From: Prevotellaceae bacterium UBA2448
GTDB lineage: Bacteria > Bacteroidota > Bacteroidia > Bacteroidales > Bacteroidaceae
Reading direction: 5' to 3'
NCBI GenBank assembly: GCA_002342585.1
Contig: DDQG01000016.1
Location: 116,714 to 180,713, forward strand
Length of the DNA stretch: 64,000 nt
Part shown: one piece after another, positions 52,334-62,012 of the stretch
How the letters are laid out: the number at the start of each line of letters is the position of its first letter
How positions within the stretch are numbered: position 1 is the stretch's first letter
Translations under genes and position numbers: made by a program
The notes under the pieces: generated by a model
Database searches by the model: none
Told to the model about the DNA's origin: nothing
What the model saw: the letters and a program-made list of their open reading frames with translations, nothing else

Positions 52334-54240
52334 AACAGTTTTGCTATGCTTTCTGCATCCATTCCGCAGATTTTATATAATTCTTGTACTGTTCCGTGTT
52401 CTACGAATTCATCGGGCATTCCCACCCTGATGACTTCGATGTCTCTGTAGCCATTGTCGGCGAAGAACTCCAATACAGCAGAACCCAGTCCGCCTTCGAT
52501 GACTCCGTCTTCTACAGTTATGACCCGTTTGAATTTCTTTTCCACTTCGTGCAGGATGTCCTCGTCGATTGGTTTGAGGAATCGCATGTCGTAGTGTGCC
52601 ACACTCTTGGTGTGTCCTGCCTTCATCTCTGCAATGAGGATTCCCTTCGCAGCCTCCATTCCGATGGGTCCGAGGGAAAGGATGCAGACTTCTGCCTTGC
52701 CTTCCTCTTCGCTTCTCAGTTTTACGCCTTTGCCTACAGGTATGGCTTCGAGTTCGCAACGCCAATCGACTACTGAACCACAGCCTCGAGGGTAACGGAT
52801 TACGACAGTTCCCATATCCTTCTGTTGTGCTGTGTACATCATGCGACGGAGTTCCGGTTCGTTGAGTGGCGAACAGATTGTCAGGTTAGGTATTGGTCTG
52901 AGGAATGCAAGGTCGAATGCTCCATGATGTGTTGGTCCGTCTTCGCCTACTATTCCGGCTCTGTCGAGACAGAGTACCATGTTGAGTTTCATGATTGCAG
53001 CATCGTGGATGATGTTGTCGTAAGCTCTTTGCATGAAACTTGAATAGATGTTGCAGAAGGGGAGGAGTCCGTCTTTTGCCATTCCGCCTGAGAAGGTGAC
53101 GGCATGTCCCTCAGCTATACCTACATCGAAGGTGCGTTCTGGCAGAGCCTTCATCATTATGTTCATCGAACAGCCTGTAGGCATTGCCGGAGTTACTCCT
53201 ACTATTCGTGGATTCTTCTGTGCCAGTTCGAGGAGGGTGATACCGAAAACGTCCTGAAAACGTGGAGGATGGGGCGTCCCGTCGTCCTTGTGTATCAGTT
53301 CGCCTGTGTCGAAATCGAACTTCCCAGGTGCGTGCCAGATGGTGGCATCCTGTTCTGCTGGGGCATAACCCTTGCCTTTGGTTGTGATGACATGAAGAAT
53401 CTTCGGACCTGTCATGTCCTTTATAATGTTGAACACACGAACCAGTTCCTTGACATCATGTCCGTCAACAGGACCGAAGTATCGAATGTCCATTCCTTCG
53501 AAAATGTTCTGCTGGCGGGTCAGCAGGGACTTCACACTATTGTTGAAACGGATGAGTCCCTTGCGGCGGTTTTCTGTCAGCAGTCCCCAGCTGGTCAGCT
53601 TTCGTGCCAGTCGGTGGCGAATGTTATTATATGTGCTGTTCGTACTGAGTTGGAGCAGATACTGGCGCATTCCGCCTACGCTCTTGTCTATCGACATGTG
53701 GTTGTCATTCAGAATGATAAGCATGTCGTTAGGTATGACCCCGGCATTGTTTATACCTTCGAAGGCGAGTCCGCCACTCATTGCTCCGTCTCCGATTACA
53801 GCTACTACTCTGCGCTTCTCACCCAAGAGTCGTGCACTTACTGCCATTCCCAATGCAGCAGAGATGGAATTGCTGGCATGTCCGCAACAGAAAGTGTCGT
53901 ATTCGCTTTCAGAAGGGAAGGGGAAGGGCTTCAGGCCGTGCAGTTTTCTGTTTGTGCAAAATTTATCGCGACGACCTGTCAGTATCTTGTGTCCGTAGGC
54001 TTGGTGTCCCACATCCCATACTATCCGGTCGTTGGGCGTGTCATATGCATAATGCAGGGCTACTGTGAGCTCTACTGTACCGAGGCTTGCTCCCAGGTGT
54101 CCGGGGTTTTCTGCCAGTTCCTCCAGTATGTCAGTTCGCAATTCTTTACACACAGTTGGCAATTCGTCGGGTTTTAATTTGCGCAGGTCTGTAGGAGAAT
54201 CAATATGAGACAAATACTTATATTCTATCTTATCGCCCAT
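52330..54240 (-). CDS. dxs: 1-deoxy-D-xylulose-5-phosphate synthase
   Basis: A 636-residue thiamine-diphosphate enzyme, first step of the MEP isoprenoid pathway, combining pyruvate and glyceraldehyde-3-phosphate. Signatures: NPGHLGASLG, VWDVGHQAYGHKILTGR, GDGAMSGGLAFEGINNAG (ThDP/Mg), LNDNHMSIDKSVGGM, DGPTHHGAFD and IRYPRG. Length is typical. A TAATTTTG -7 element on the minus strand lies at 54264-54271. It overlaps trkA by 4 bases. Confidence 0.96.
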   Translation of the reverse strand: MGDKIEYKYLSHIDSPTDLRKLKPDELPTVCKELRTDILEELAENPGHLGASLGTVELTVALHYAYDTPNDRIVWDVGHQAYGHKILTGRRDKFCTNRKLHGLKPFPFPSESEYDTFCCGHASNSISAALGMAVSARLLGEKRRVVAVIGDGAMSGGLAFEGINNAGVIPNDMLIILNDNHMSIDKSVGGMRQYLLQLSTNSTYNNIRHRLARKLTSWGLLTENRRKGLIRFNNSVKSLLTRQQNIFEGMDIRYFGPVDGHDVKELVRVFNIIKDMTGPKILHVITTKGKGYAPAEQDATIWHAPGKFDFDTGELIHKDDGTPHPPRFQDVFGITLLELAQKNPRIVGVTPAMPTGCSMNIMMKALPERTFDVGIAEGHAVTFSGGMAKDGLLPFCNIYSSFMQRAYDNIIHDAAIMKLNMVLCLDRAGIVGEDGPTHHGAFDLAFLRPIPNLTICSPLNEPELRRMMYTAQQKDMGTVVIRYPRGCGSVVDWRCELEAIPVGKGVKLRSEEEGKAEVCILSLGPIGMEAAKGILIAEMKAGHTKSVAHYDMRFLKPIDEDILHEVEKKFKRVITVEDGVIEGGLGSAVLEFFADNGYRDIEVIRVGMPDEFVEHGTVQELYKICGMDAESIAKLL

Positions 54241-54263
54241 TTCTTTGTTATTCTTTCCAAGTG

Positions 54264-54271
54264 CAAAATTA
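54264..54271 (-). promoter_or_regulatory. -7 promoter element of dxs
   Basis: TAATTTTG on the minus strand, 24 bases before the dxs start. No -33 partner at the usual distance. Confidence 0.5.
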
Positions 54272-54401
54272 GGAAATATTATTGAATTAACTCTTAGTAA
54301 AACCCATAAATGTTATAAATAATGTGAGAAAGAATGTAATCTTGTACTCGGGAGGAAATATTTTTGTCCGTTATGGAAAAACTTTTACTACGCCTAGTAT
54401 T

Positions 54402-54485
54402 TTATGTTCACGGCTTATGAACTTATGTTCACAACTTATGAACACATGTTCATGACTTATGAACTTATGTTCACGGCTTATGAAT
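54402..54485. repeat. Four tandem 21-base repeats upstream of groES
   Basis: Four contiguous 21-base units (54402, 54423, 54444, 54465) follow the pattern TTATGTTCA, four variable bases, then CTTATGAAC or similar. Each holds an inverted pair GTTCA/TGAAC. Units 1 and 4 differ only at the last base. The period is two DNA turns, as for side-by-side protein sites. They lie in the 450-base gap between the divergent dxs and groES genes, with no gene of their own. Confidence 0.85.
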
Positions 54486-54602
54486 ATAGAATTCTGCGAG
54501 AAGAAAAATAAAATACATAGCGTAGAAAAATAAAATGTGTAACTCGGCAGGAGAAAAAGTATGACTTGGAAAGAATGGTTCAGACTGACAAAATGTCACG
54601 AC

Positions 54603-54636
54603 TTTGTGTCATTTTTTTCTGCTGGCATAGTATTTG
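54603..54636 (+). promoter_or_regulatory. Candidate promoter of groES-groEL
   Basis: TTTG (54603-54606) and TAGTATTTG (54628-54636), separated by 21 bases, approximate the Bacteroidetes promoter with one extra base in the -7 box. No CIRCE element (TTAGCACTC-N9-GAGTGCTAA) is visible. Confidence 0.5.
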
Positions 54637-54691
54637 AAGATCTGTGGCAGACAAACTTCTGAAAACTCATAATCCTAAAAACAATAAAACT

Positions 54692-54964
54692 ATGAACATT
54701 AAACCATTGGCAGACAGAGTGCTTATCCTGCCTGCAAAAGCAGAAGAAAAGACAGTTGGAGGAATCATCATTCCTGACACAGCAAAAGAGAAGCCTCTGA
54801 AGGGCGAAGTAGTTGCAGTTGGCAACGGAACAAAAGACGAAGAAATGGTGCTGAAAGTAGGCGACCAGGTTCTCTACGGAAAGTATTCCGGTACAGAAAT
54901 CGAGGTGGCAGACGAGAAGTATCTCATTATGCGTCAGTCTGATGTGCTCGCAGTACTCGGCTAA
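54692..54964 (+). CDS. groES: Co-chaperonin GroES
   Basis: A 90-residue protein from the ATG at 54692; the longer frame from 54644 adds 16 residues not found in GroES. Signatures: MNIKPLADRVLI, EEKTVGGIIIPDTAKEKP (mobile loop), KVGDQVLYGKYSGTEI and RQSDVLAVLG. It caps GroEL during folding. groEL follows 48 bases later. Confidence 0.97.
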   Translation: MNIKPLADRVLILPAKAEEKTVGGIIIPDTAKEKPLKGEVVAVGNGTKDEEMVLKVGDQVLYGKYSGTEIEVADEKYLIMRQSDVLAVLG

Positions 54965-55012
54965 GTCTGAAAAATTACACAACATTTAAAAAACATCTAA
55001 AGAAAAATCATT

Positions 55013-56641
55013 ATGGCTAAAGAACTCAAATTTAATATAGAGGCTCGCGAAACTCTGAAACAGGGAGTTGACCAGCTTGCAAATGCAGTTAAGGTAACCC
55101 TTGGTCCTAAGGGTCGCAATGTGATTATCGAAAAGAAATTCGGTGCTCCACAGATTACAAAGGATGGTGTGACAGTTGCTAAGGAAATTGAACTCCCAGA
55201 CGCATTCCAGAATACTGGTGCTCAGCTTGTTAAGAGTGTCGCATCAAAGACTGGTGACGATGCTGGTGACGGAACTACTACAGCAACAGTTCTGGCACAG
55301 AGCATTGTGACAAACGGACTGAAGAATGTGGCTGCCGGAGCTAACCCAATGGATCTGAAGCGCGGTATCGACAAGGCTGTGGCAAAGGTTGTTGAGAATA
55401 TCAAGAGCCAGAGCGAGAAGGTTGACGACAACTACGACAAGATTGAGCAGGTTGCAACTGTTTCTGCAAACAACGACCAGGAAATCGGTAAACTCATTGC
55501 TGATGCGATGAAGAAGGTAAGCAAAGATGGTGTCATCACTATCGAAGAGGCTAAGGGTCGTGAAACTACTATCGGAGTAGTTGAAGGTATGCAGTTCGAT
55601 CGTGGCTACCTCTCTCCATACTTCGTTACTAACACAGAGAAGATGGAGTGTGAGATGGAGAACCCACTCATCCTTATCTACGACAAGAAGATTTCAAACC
55701 TGCAGGAATTCCTGCCAATCCTGAATCCTGCTGCTCAGACAGGTCGTCCTATCCTCGTAATTGCTGAGGATGTAGAGAGCGAAGCACTCACAACTCTCGT
55801 TGTAAACCGTCTGCGTACTCAGCTCAAGATTTGTGCTGTTAAGGCTCCAGGCTTTGGCGACCGCAGAAAGGCTATGCTCGAAGATATTGCCATTCTGACA
55901 GGTGGTGTAGTAATCAGCGAAGAGAAGGGCTTGAAACTCGAACAGGCAACTCTCGAAATGCTCGGAACTGCTGAGAAGGTAAATGTCACAAAAGACAATA
56001 CTACTATCGTAGGCGGCAAGGGTGACAAACAGCTCATCCAGGATCGTACAAACCAGATTAAGAACGAGATAAAGAATACTACCAGCGACTACGACAAGGA
56101 GAAACTCCAGGAGCGTCTGGCTAAGCTGAGTGGTGGTGTTGCAGTTCTCTATGTTGGTGCTGTCAGCGAAGTAGAGATGAAGGAAAAGAAAGACCGAGTT
56201 GACGACGCACTCTGTGCTACTCGTGCAGCTATCGAGGAAGGTACAATTCCTGGAGGTGGTGTAGCTCTGATTCGTGCTATTAGTGCACTCGAAGGTCTTG
56301 AAGGCGAAAATGCCGATGAAACCACAGGTATTAAGATTATCAAGCGTGCTATCGAGGAACCACTTCGTCAGATTGTAGAGAATGCAGGTCTCGAAGGTTC
56401 TGTAGTAGTAGAAAGGGTTCGCGCAGGCAAGGGCGACTTCGGATACAATGCTCGTAAGGATACTTATGAAAACCTCCGTCAGAGCGGTATCATCGACCCA
56501 GCTAAGGTTTGCCGTGTAGCTCTCGAAAATGCTGCTTCTATCGCAGGTATGTTCCTGACTACAGAATGTGTAATCTGTGACGCAAAGGAAGATAAGCCAG
56601 AAATGCCAATGGGTGCACCAGGCATGGGTGGCATGATGTAA
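55013..56641 (+). CDS. groEL: Chaperonin GroEL
   Basis: A 542-residue ring chaperonin. Signatures: VTLGPKGRNVIIEKKFG, KDGVTVAKEIEL, DDAGDGTTTATVLAQ (catalytic Asp in GDGTTT), FDRGYLSPYFVTN, KAPGFGDRRKAML and the C-terminal MPMGAPGMGGMM. Codon use looks highly biased, as expected for an abundant protein. Co-transcribed with groES. Confidence 0.98.
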   Translation: MAKELKFNIEARETLKQGVDQLANAVKVTLGPKGRNVIIEKKFGAPQITKDGVTVAKEIELPDAFQNTGAQLVKSVASKTGDDAGDGTTTATVLAQSIVTNGLKNVAAGANPMDLKRGIDKAVAKVVENIKSQSEKVDDNYDKIEQVATVSANNDQEIGKLIADAMKKVSKDGVITIEEAKGRETTIGVVEGMQFDRGYLSPYFVTNTEKMECEMENPLILIYDKKISNLQEFLPILNPAAQTGRPILVIAEDVESEALTTLVVNRLRTQLKICAVKAPGFGDRRKAMLEDIAILTGGVVISEEKGLKLEQATLEMLGTAEKVNVTKDNTTIVGGKGDKQLIQDRTNQIKNEIKNTTSDYDKEKLQERLAKLSGGVAVLYVGAVSEVEMKEKKDRVDDALCATRAAIEEGTIPGGGVALIRAISALEGLEGENADETTGIKIIKRAIEEPLRQIVENAGLEGSVVVERVRAGKGDFGYNARKDTYENLRQSGIIDPAKVCRVALENAASIAGMFLTTECVICDAKEDKPEMPMGAPGMGGMM

Positions 56642-56658
56642 CAAATTTTCTTAATAAT

Positions 56659-56689
56659 TTTGCAGTCCGTTCAAATTGCATTACCTTTG
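56659..56689 (+). promoter_or_regulatory. Consensus promoter of the DUF2723 gene inside an inverted repeat
   Basis: TTTG (56659-56662) and TACCTTTG (56682-56689) have the standard 19-base spacing. The -7 box is enclosed by an inverted repeat (56663-56705), so the site may also act as groEL terminator or as an operator. Confidence 0.75.
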
Positions 56690-56710
56690 CAACTTGAACG
56701 GACTGTTTTG
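56663..56710 (+). terminator. Inverted repeat after groEL, likely terminator
   Basis: CAGTCCGTTCAA (56663-56674) pairs perfectly with TTGAACGGACTG (56694-56705), then TTTTG. The 19-base loop contains the -7 promoter box of the next gene. Confidence 0.65.
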
Positions 56711-56778
56711 TTGTGAGATACAGCAGACGACCGTTAAAATAACGATTTCATCGGTAAAAACGACAACAAACAATATTA

Positions 56779-59700
56779 ATGAAACTGTACAGAATCGCAA
56801 ACGATGTCACAGGTTGGCTCGTTTTCTTAATTGCTGCCTTCACTTATTGCTCTACTATTGAGCCGACAGCAAGTTTCTGGGATTGTCCAGAGTTTATCAC
56901 CACAGCTGCGAAGTTGGAAGTAGGTCACCCACCTGGTGCACCTTTCTTCATGCTTATGGGTAATTTCTTCAGTATGTTCGCATCAGATGCAACTCAGATT
57001 GCCAAGATGGTGAACACAATGAATGCATTGCTCTCAGCTGGTTGTATCCTGTTCCTCTTCTGGAGCATCACCCATCTGGCAAAGGCTCTCTTCTGTCAGA
57101 AGGGCGAGGAACCAACTCTTGCTCAGACCATTGCCATCATGGGTAGTGGTATTGCAGGAGCACTCATCTACACATGGTCCGACACATTCTGGTTCTCTGC
57201 TGTAGAAGGTGAGGTTTATGCTTTCTCCAGTTTCTTTACAGCTCTGGTGTTCTGGCTTATCCTGAAATGGGAAGACAGTGCCGACAAACCCCACTCAGAC
57301 CGTTGGCTGGTATTCATTGCTTATCTGATAGGTCTCAGTATTGGTGTGCACTTGCTCAACCTGCTGTGTATCCCTGCCATCGTGCTGGTTTACTACTATC
57401 ACAGAACCGCAGAACCAACTACGAAGGGTTCGTTGCTGATGCTTTGTGTCAGTGCCTTGATTATAGTAGCTGTGATGTATGGAGTTGTGCCTGGAATCGG
57501 TAAGGTTGGCGGTTGGTTCGAACTGCTCTTCGTCAATTCTCTTGGCTTTAACTACAACACAGGTCTGTACATTTATCTTGTGATACTGGCTGTAGTCCTT
57601 ATCTGGTCAATGTATGTGACACAGAAAGGCGAGAGTCGTGCCCAGATGAACATAGCTGCTCTGGCAAGTTTCGCTCTGCTCGGCATTCCGTTCTACGGAC
57701 ACGGAGTAAGTAGTGTAATCATAGGTCTCGTTGTGCTGGCTGTCTGTGCTTATTTCCTCTTCACTCTGAAGCAGGTGACAGCACGATTCCTCAACACAGC
57801 TATCCTCTGTATGGCTCTCATCACAATCGGTTACTCTTCCTATGCAGTAATAGTGATTCGTTCTACAGCCAATCCGCCGATGGATCAGAACTCGCCTGAA
57901 GATGTGTTCACTCTGGGTGAATACTTGGGTCGTGAACAGTATGGCGATCGTCCTCTGTTCTTCGGACAGACTTATGCGAGTCAGCCGAATGTGGTTGTAA
58001 ATGGCGATGGCGACCTTGTGTATGAAACTGTGAAGGGAGCTCCTGTTTATCAGAAAAAAGAAAAGGAAAACCCCGATGAAAAGGACAAATATGTAGTGAT
58101 TCGCGAGAAGTTGCAGTTGGCTTATCCGGCTAATCAATGTCAGCTCTTCCCGCGTATATATGATGAGACTCATACTGACGACTATAAGGCTTGGCTCGGA
58201 GATGTGAGCACGAAAAGTGTGAGATATGACATTCCGGGTAATGGCAGCCGACAGTTAGAGATTCCTACTATGTCTGCCAATCTGAAATTCTTTTTCTCAT
58301 ACCAGATGAACTTCATGTACTGGAGATACTTCATGTGGAACTTCGTGGGCAGACAGAATGACATACAGGGACACGGAGAACTGGAGAAGGGTAACTGGAT
58401 TACTGGTATCAATGTTCTCGATGAAATGCGACTGGGCGACCAGACAAAACTGCCTTCAGACCTACGAGAGAACAAAGGACATAATGTATTTTATGCTCTG
58501 CCTCTCATCCTCGGTTTGCTTGGTTTCTTCTGGCAGGCTTTCCGCGACAAGAAGGGCATCCAGCAGTTCTGGGTGGTATTCTTCCTGTTCTTCATGACAG
58601 GTATTGCTATCGTGCTGTATCTGAACCAGACTCCTGTTCAGCCTCGTGAACGAGATTATGCTTATGCTGGTTCGTTCTATGCCTTTTCTATATGGTGTGG
58701 ACTTGGTATTGCTGCAATTTATGAGTGGCTCAACAAGATGTTTGGCGAAAAGATGTCGAAGGGTGCTCTCGTAGCTGCCGTTCTGAGTTTGATTCCTGCT
58801 GTGGCAGTACCACTCCAGATGGTTTCGCAGACTTGGGACGATCATGACAGAAGTGGCAGATATGTTTGTCGCGACTTCGGACTCAACTACCTGCAGACAG
58901 TTCCTCACGATGGTGTTATCTTTACAAATGGTGATAATGATACCTTCCCACTTTGGTATAATGAGGACACAGAGGGTAATCGTACAGATGTGAGAGTTTG
59001 TAACCTTAGTTACCTGCAGACAGACTGGTATATCGACCAGATGAAACGTCCTGCATTCAGCGGCGAAGGACAGTCGAGTCCTCTGCCAATCTCATGGACT
59101 CGCCTGCAATATACTAGCGGCAAGAATGAGATGGTTGAGGTGAACCCTACTATCGGAATGGGTGGCGAAGGCATGAAGATGGAAGATCTCGTAAAACAGA
59201 TTTATGCACAGGATAGTGCTACAGCAAAGAAAATCTGGGGTGATGATCCTTTCGAGGCTCACAATGCTATCCATAAGTTCCTGCTCAAGGAGGATATTCC
59301 TGAGGAGTATAAGCAATTCACAGACAATATACCTGCATGTCTGCCAAGCGATACCTTATATCTTACAGTAGATAAGGAGGCTGTGAGAAAGTCGGGCATG
59401 ATGATTCCTAATGACAGCATTCCTGACAGAATGCTAATCGATTTGTCGGGACAAGGCAGGGTGTCGAAGAGTTTCCTGATGATGCTTGAGATGATAGTAG
59501 AAAGCAATTTCTCCCGTCCTCTCTATATGTCAACTACTGTAGGTTCAAGCAACTATGGTAAGCTGTTCTACAATTTTATGCAGGAGGGTATTGCATGGAG
59601 AATTACTCCATTTACATTCTCGCAGAATGCACCAATGACAACCATTGTGGATTCTGAGAAGATGTACGACAATATGATGAACAAATATCGCTACGGAAAC

Positions 59701-60201
59701 CTTACTCAGCCTGGCTTGTATATCGATGAGACAACAATGCGTATGTGTTACACTCATCGTCGCTGGTTTGCCAACCTGATTTCAACCCTCGTGAGTGAAG
59801 GAAAACTGGATAAGGCAAAGAAGGCTCTTGCAAAGTGTGAGAAGGAAATTCCTGAGTATAATGTTCCTCATGATGTTGGAGGTGGTTCACTCGACTTGGT
59901 TGATTCCTATGTGAAGTGTGGCATGTACGACAAGGCTGCTCATATCATGGATGCCCTGACAAAGAAGTCGGAAGAGTATGCAAATTGGTATCTGTCGCTG
60001 AATGCGCCACGATTCATAGCTGCATACAAAGACTGCTATCAGGAAATAAGTATTCTGCTCAGTATTGTCAATACTTATGACAAGATGGGTGAGAATAATA
60101 GTGAATATGCTAAACAGGCAGACAAACTTGACGGCGAATTGACAGCTCTGTATCAGGCATTCGTGGCTAAGTCGCAGGCTGTAGGCATAAATATGAAGTA
60201 A
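56779..60201 (+). CDS. DUF2723 multi-pass membrane protein (TMEM260-like putative protein O-mannosyltransferase)
   Basis: A 1140-residue protein. The N-terminal half has about ten membrane segments and the DUF2723 signature (TYCSTIEPTASFWDCPEFITTAAKLEVGHPPGAPFF), where the acidic residues after the first helix resemble the catalytic loop of GT-C enzymes. The C-terminal half (from about 670) is soluble and ends in TPR-like helices. DUF2723 proteins are relatives of human TMEM260, an O-mannosyltransferase, and Bacteroidetes glycosylate many periplasmic proteins, so protein O-glycosylation is a reasonable inference. A polysaccharide deacetylase follows 10 bases later. Confidence 0.82.
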   Translation: MKLYRIANDVTGWLVFLIAAFTYCSTIEPTASFWDCPEFITTAAKLEVGHPPGAPFFMLMGNFFSMFASDATQIAKMVNTMNALLSAGCILFLFWSITHLAKALFCQKGEEPTLAQTIAIMGSGIAGALIYTWSDTFWFSAVEGEVYAFSSFFTALVFWLILKWEDSADKPHSDRWLVFIAYLIGLSIGVHLLNLLCIPAIVLVYYYHRTAEPTTKGSLLMLCVSALIIVAVMYGVVPGIGKVGGWFELLFVNSLGFNYNTGLYIYLVILAVVLIWSMYVTQKGESRAQMNIAALASFALLGIPFYGHGVSSVIIGLVVLAVCAYFLFTLKQVTARFLNTAILCMALITIGYSSYAVIVIRSTANPPMDQNSPEDVFTLGEYLGREQYGDRPLFFGQTYASQPNVVVNGDGDLVYETVKGAPVYQKKEKENPDEKDKYVVIREKLQLAYPANQCQLFPRIYDETHTDDYKAWLGDVSTKSVRYDIPGNGSRQLEIPTMSANLKFFFSYQMNFMYWRYFMWNFVGRQNDIQGHGELEKGNWITGINVLDEMRLGDQTKLPSDLRENKGHNVFYALPLILGLLGFFWQAFRDKKGIQQFWVVFFLFFMTGIAIVLYLNQTPVQPRERDYAYAGSFYAFSIWCGLGIAAIYEWLNKMFGEKMSKGALVAAVLSLIPAVAVPLQMVSQTWDDHDRSGRYVCRDFGLNYLQTVPHDGVIFTNGDNDTFPLWYNEDTEGNRTDVRVCNLSYLQTDWYIDQMKRPAFSGEGQSSPLPISWTRLQYTSGKNEMVEVNPTIGMGGEGMKMEDLVKQIYAQDSATAKKIWGDDPFEAHNAIHKFLLKEDIPEEYKQFTDNIPACLPSDTLYLTVDKEAVRKSGMMIPNDSIPDRMLIDLSGQGRVSKSFLMMLEMIVESNFSRPLYMSTTVGSSNYGKLFYNFMQEGIAWRITPFTFSQNAPMTTIVDSEKMYDNMMNKYRYGNLTQPGLYIDETTMRMCYTHRRWFANLISTLVSEGKLDKAKKALAKCEKEIPEYNVPHDVGGGSLDLVDSYVKCGMYDKAAHIMDALTKKSEEYANWYLSLNAPRFIAAYKDCYQEISILLSIVNTYDKMGENNSEYAKQADKLDGELTALYQAFVAKSQAVGINMK

Positions 60202-60211
60202 AAAACGGAAG

Positions 60212-60853
60212 ATGATTATAGAACAACCATCTAAGTGGTTGCGCTGGTTGTATCCGAGTGCGATTTGGAGAATGAATCATAACGAGAAGGCAGTATATCT
60301 GACCTTCGACGATGGTCCTATTCCGGAAGCTACCCCTTGGATTGTAGAAACTCTGGATAAGTATGGCGTTAAGGCGACCTTCTTTATGGTTGGCGATAAC
60401 GTAAGAAAGTATCCAGAGCTGTATGAACTGATAAAGAGTCACGGACATCAGGTTGGTAATCACACATATAACCATATTGGTGGACTCAAGCATTCTTATA
60501 AGAATTATCTGAGGAATGTGCTGAAGGCTGATGATTATATTCACAGCAATCTGTTCCGCCCGCCACATGGATGGATGCGTACAGACCAGTACTTGTATCT
60601 GCGAAAGAAGTTTACCATTATCATGTGGGACTTGGTGACTCGAGATTACTCAAAACGCTTGAATGCCGATGAGGTGTTTGAGAATGTGAAGGCATATACC
60701 CGACCTGGTAGCATAATCACCTTCCATGATTCGCTTCGTTCGATAGACAAACTGAAGACGGTCTTGCCCAAGTCGCTCGAGTGGTTAAAGGCACAAGGGT
60801 ATGAATTCAAGATATTCGATGATGACCAACAGAGGTCAAGACATCTGAAATGA
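60212..60853 (+). CDS. Polysaccharide deacetylase (NodB fold)
   Basis: A 213-residue NodB-domain protein. Motif 1 is TFDDGP (near residue 31), motif 2 HTYNH (His-xxx-His, near 87), motif 3 RPPHGW (near 117), motif 4 includes WDLVTRDYS, motif 5 ITFHDS. All metal and catalytic residues are present. It lacks a signal peptide but starts with a hydrophobic, possibly membrane-associated segment (WLRWLYPSAIW). It probably removes N-acetyl groups from cell-wall or surface sugars and is likely co-transcribed with the DUF2723 gene. Confidence 0.9.
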   Translation: MIIEQPSKWLRWLYPSAIWRMNHNEKAVYLTFDDGPIPEATPWIVETLDKYGVKATFFMVGDNVRKYPELYELIKSHGHQVGNHTYNHIGGLKHSYKNYLRNVLKADDYIHSNLFRPPHGWMRTDQYLYLRKKFTIIMWDLVTRDYSKRLNADEVFENVKAYTRPGSIITFHDSLRSIDKLKTVLPKSLEWLKAQGYEFKIFDDDQQRSRHLK

Positions 60854-60865
60854 AACATAATGAAG

Positions 60866-60899
60866 AAGAGTTAAAGTACTGATGCTTTAACTCTTTTTT
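60866..60899. terminator. Bidirectional terminator
   Basis: AAGAGTTAAAG (60866-60876) pairs perfectly with CTTTAACTCTT (60885-60895) and is flanked by T and A runs. It sits between convergent genes and overlaps the last codons of the acyltransferase gene. Confidence 0.85.
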
Positions 60900-61924
60900 A
60901 TCCTGCCACTAAGCCAGGGAACTCGTTCTATATATGGAACCAGCAGACGACAAACGATAAGGATGAGAATAGTGAGAATAACACAATCGTACCAATGGTG
61001 GCGAATGTTATGACCGAAAGCTATGCAGGTAAACCTATATATAAATATGATAGGGTAGTGGACTACGAAGAAAACCATTGAGTGTTCACCTATGTAATTG
61101 ATGATAGGAATGCGATACTTCACAATAGTTAGCATAAGCCCGGAAATGCCCACAAGAGCACAAGTGGCGTTGATGCCTGCTCCCCACGGACGACCTACCC
61201 ATTTGTTCAGACTCATGTCGTACTGCCCGTGACAATGTTTGTTGAAATATATAAACTCTGCAATCAGAAGACAGGAAATGATGACAAGAGTAAGGTGGGT
61301 AATCGGAATGCCAAGAATAGATTTCTTGCCCTGAGAATTCTGCAGCAGTCTCCACCAATGACCCAGTTGGAAGAAGAACAGTCCCATGAATATGTTGTTG
61401 AGAGAAAACCATAACGGATTCTTCATTGTAAACAGGTAGTAGCTGATGAAAGGGAAAGTAGGTACTAACAGGTTGTACACTTTGTGCAAGTGGAGTTTGT
61501 TGACAGTTCCAATGACAATATAAGACCAGAAAAAAGAAAAAAGAAACCAGCAAGGCGGATTACCATAGAAATGGCTAAGCATATAGACATGACTCCATCT
61601 CAGTTTTCCTAATGTGGGATGCAGAGCTGGAACGAAAAAGAGGAACGAAAAATAAATGATTGTGCCGATAGTTCCCCATACAAGATAGGGGATGAGAAGA
61701 CGACGAGTCCTGTCGGTTATATAGGAATGGTAGTTTAGGACGATGCCTTTGTTGAAATAACCTGCCTTGAAAAAGAAAAACGACATAAAGAAAAAAGTCC
61801 AGCCCATCAGTTTGCCAAACCAAAACTCGCTACGAAACCCACACATGCTTACAGTATGTAGCAATATCATGCGAAGAATACAAAGTCCGCAGAGAAAATC
61901 AAATGCGTGGTTGCGTTGCTTCAT
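60887..61924 (-). CDS. Acyltransferase family membrane protein (acyltransferase 3)
   Basis: A 345-residue protein with about ten membrane segments, of the acyltransferase 3 (OafA-like) type. The family acetylates or acylates surface sugars. Signatures: RNHAFDFLCGLCILRMILLH near the start (with the conserved His) and LLIPYLVWG. The start at 61924 is chosen over the ATG at 61960 because a TACCTTCG -7 box on the minus strand lies between them and because RNHAFDFL is the usual N-terminus. Specificity cannot be told. Confidence 0.82.
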   Translation of the reverse strand: MKQRNHAFDFLCGLCILRMILLHTVSMCGFRSEFWFGKLMGWTFFFMSFFFFKAGYFNKGIVLNYHSYITDRTRRLLIPYLVWGTIGTIIYFSFLFFVPALHPTLGKLRWSHVYMLSHFYGNPPCWFLFSFFWSYIVIGTVNKLHLHKVYNLLVPTFPFISYYLFTMKNPLWFSLNNIFMGLFFFQLGHWWRLLQNSQGKKSILGIPITHLTLVIISCLLIAEFIYFNKHCHGQYDMSLNKWVGRPWGAGINATCALVGISGLMLTIVKYRIPIINYIGEHSMVFFVVHYPIIFIYRFTCIAFGHNIRHHWYDCVILTILILIVCRLLVPYIERVPWLSGRIKKS

Positions 61925-62012
61925 GCCTGTTTTTCCTTTTCTGGCGCGAAGGTACGACATTTATTTAAAAGCAAGGCTGAAATCGAGTGAAAAGAAAAAA
62001 GTTTTGTTAAGT

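Noticed and set aside
54402..54485. CRISPR array
   Set aside because: The 21-base units are contiguous without spacers and no cas genes are present.
54692..56641. CIRCE/HrcA control of groESL
   Set aside because: No TTAGCACTC-N9-GAGTGCTAA element was found upstream.
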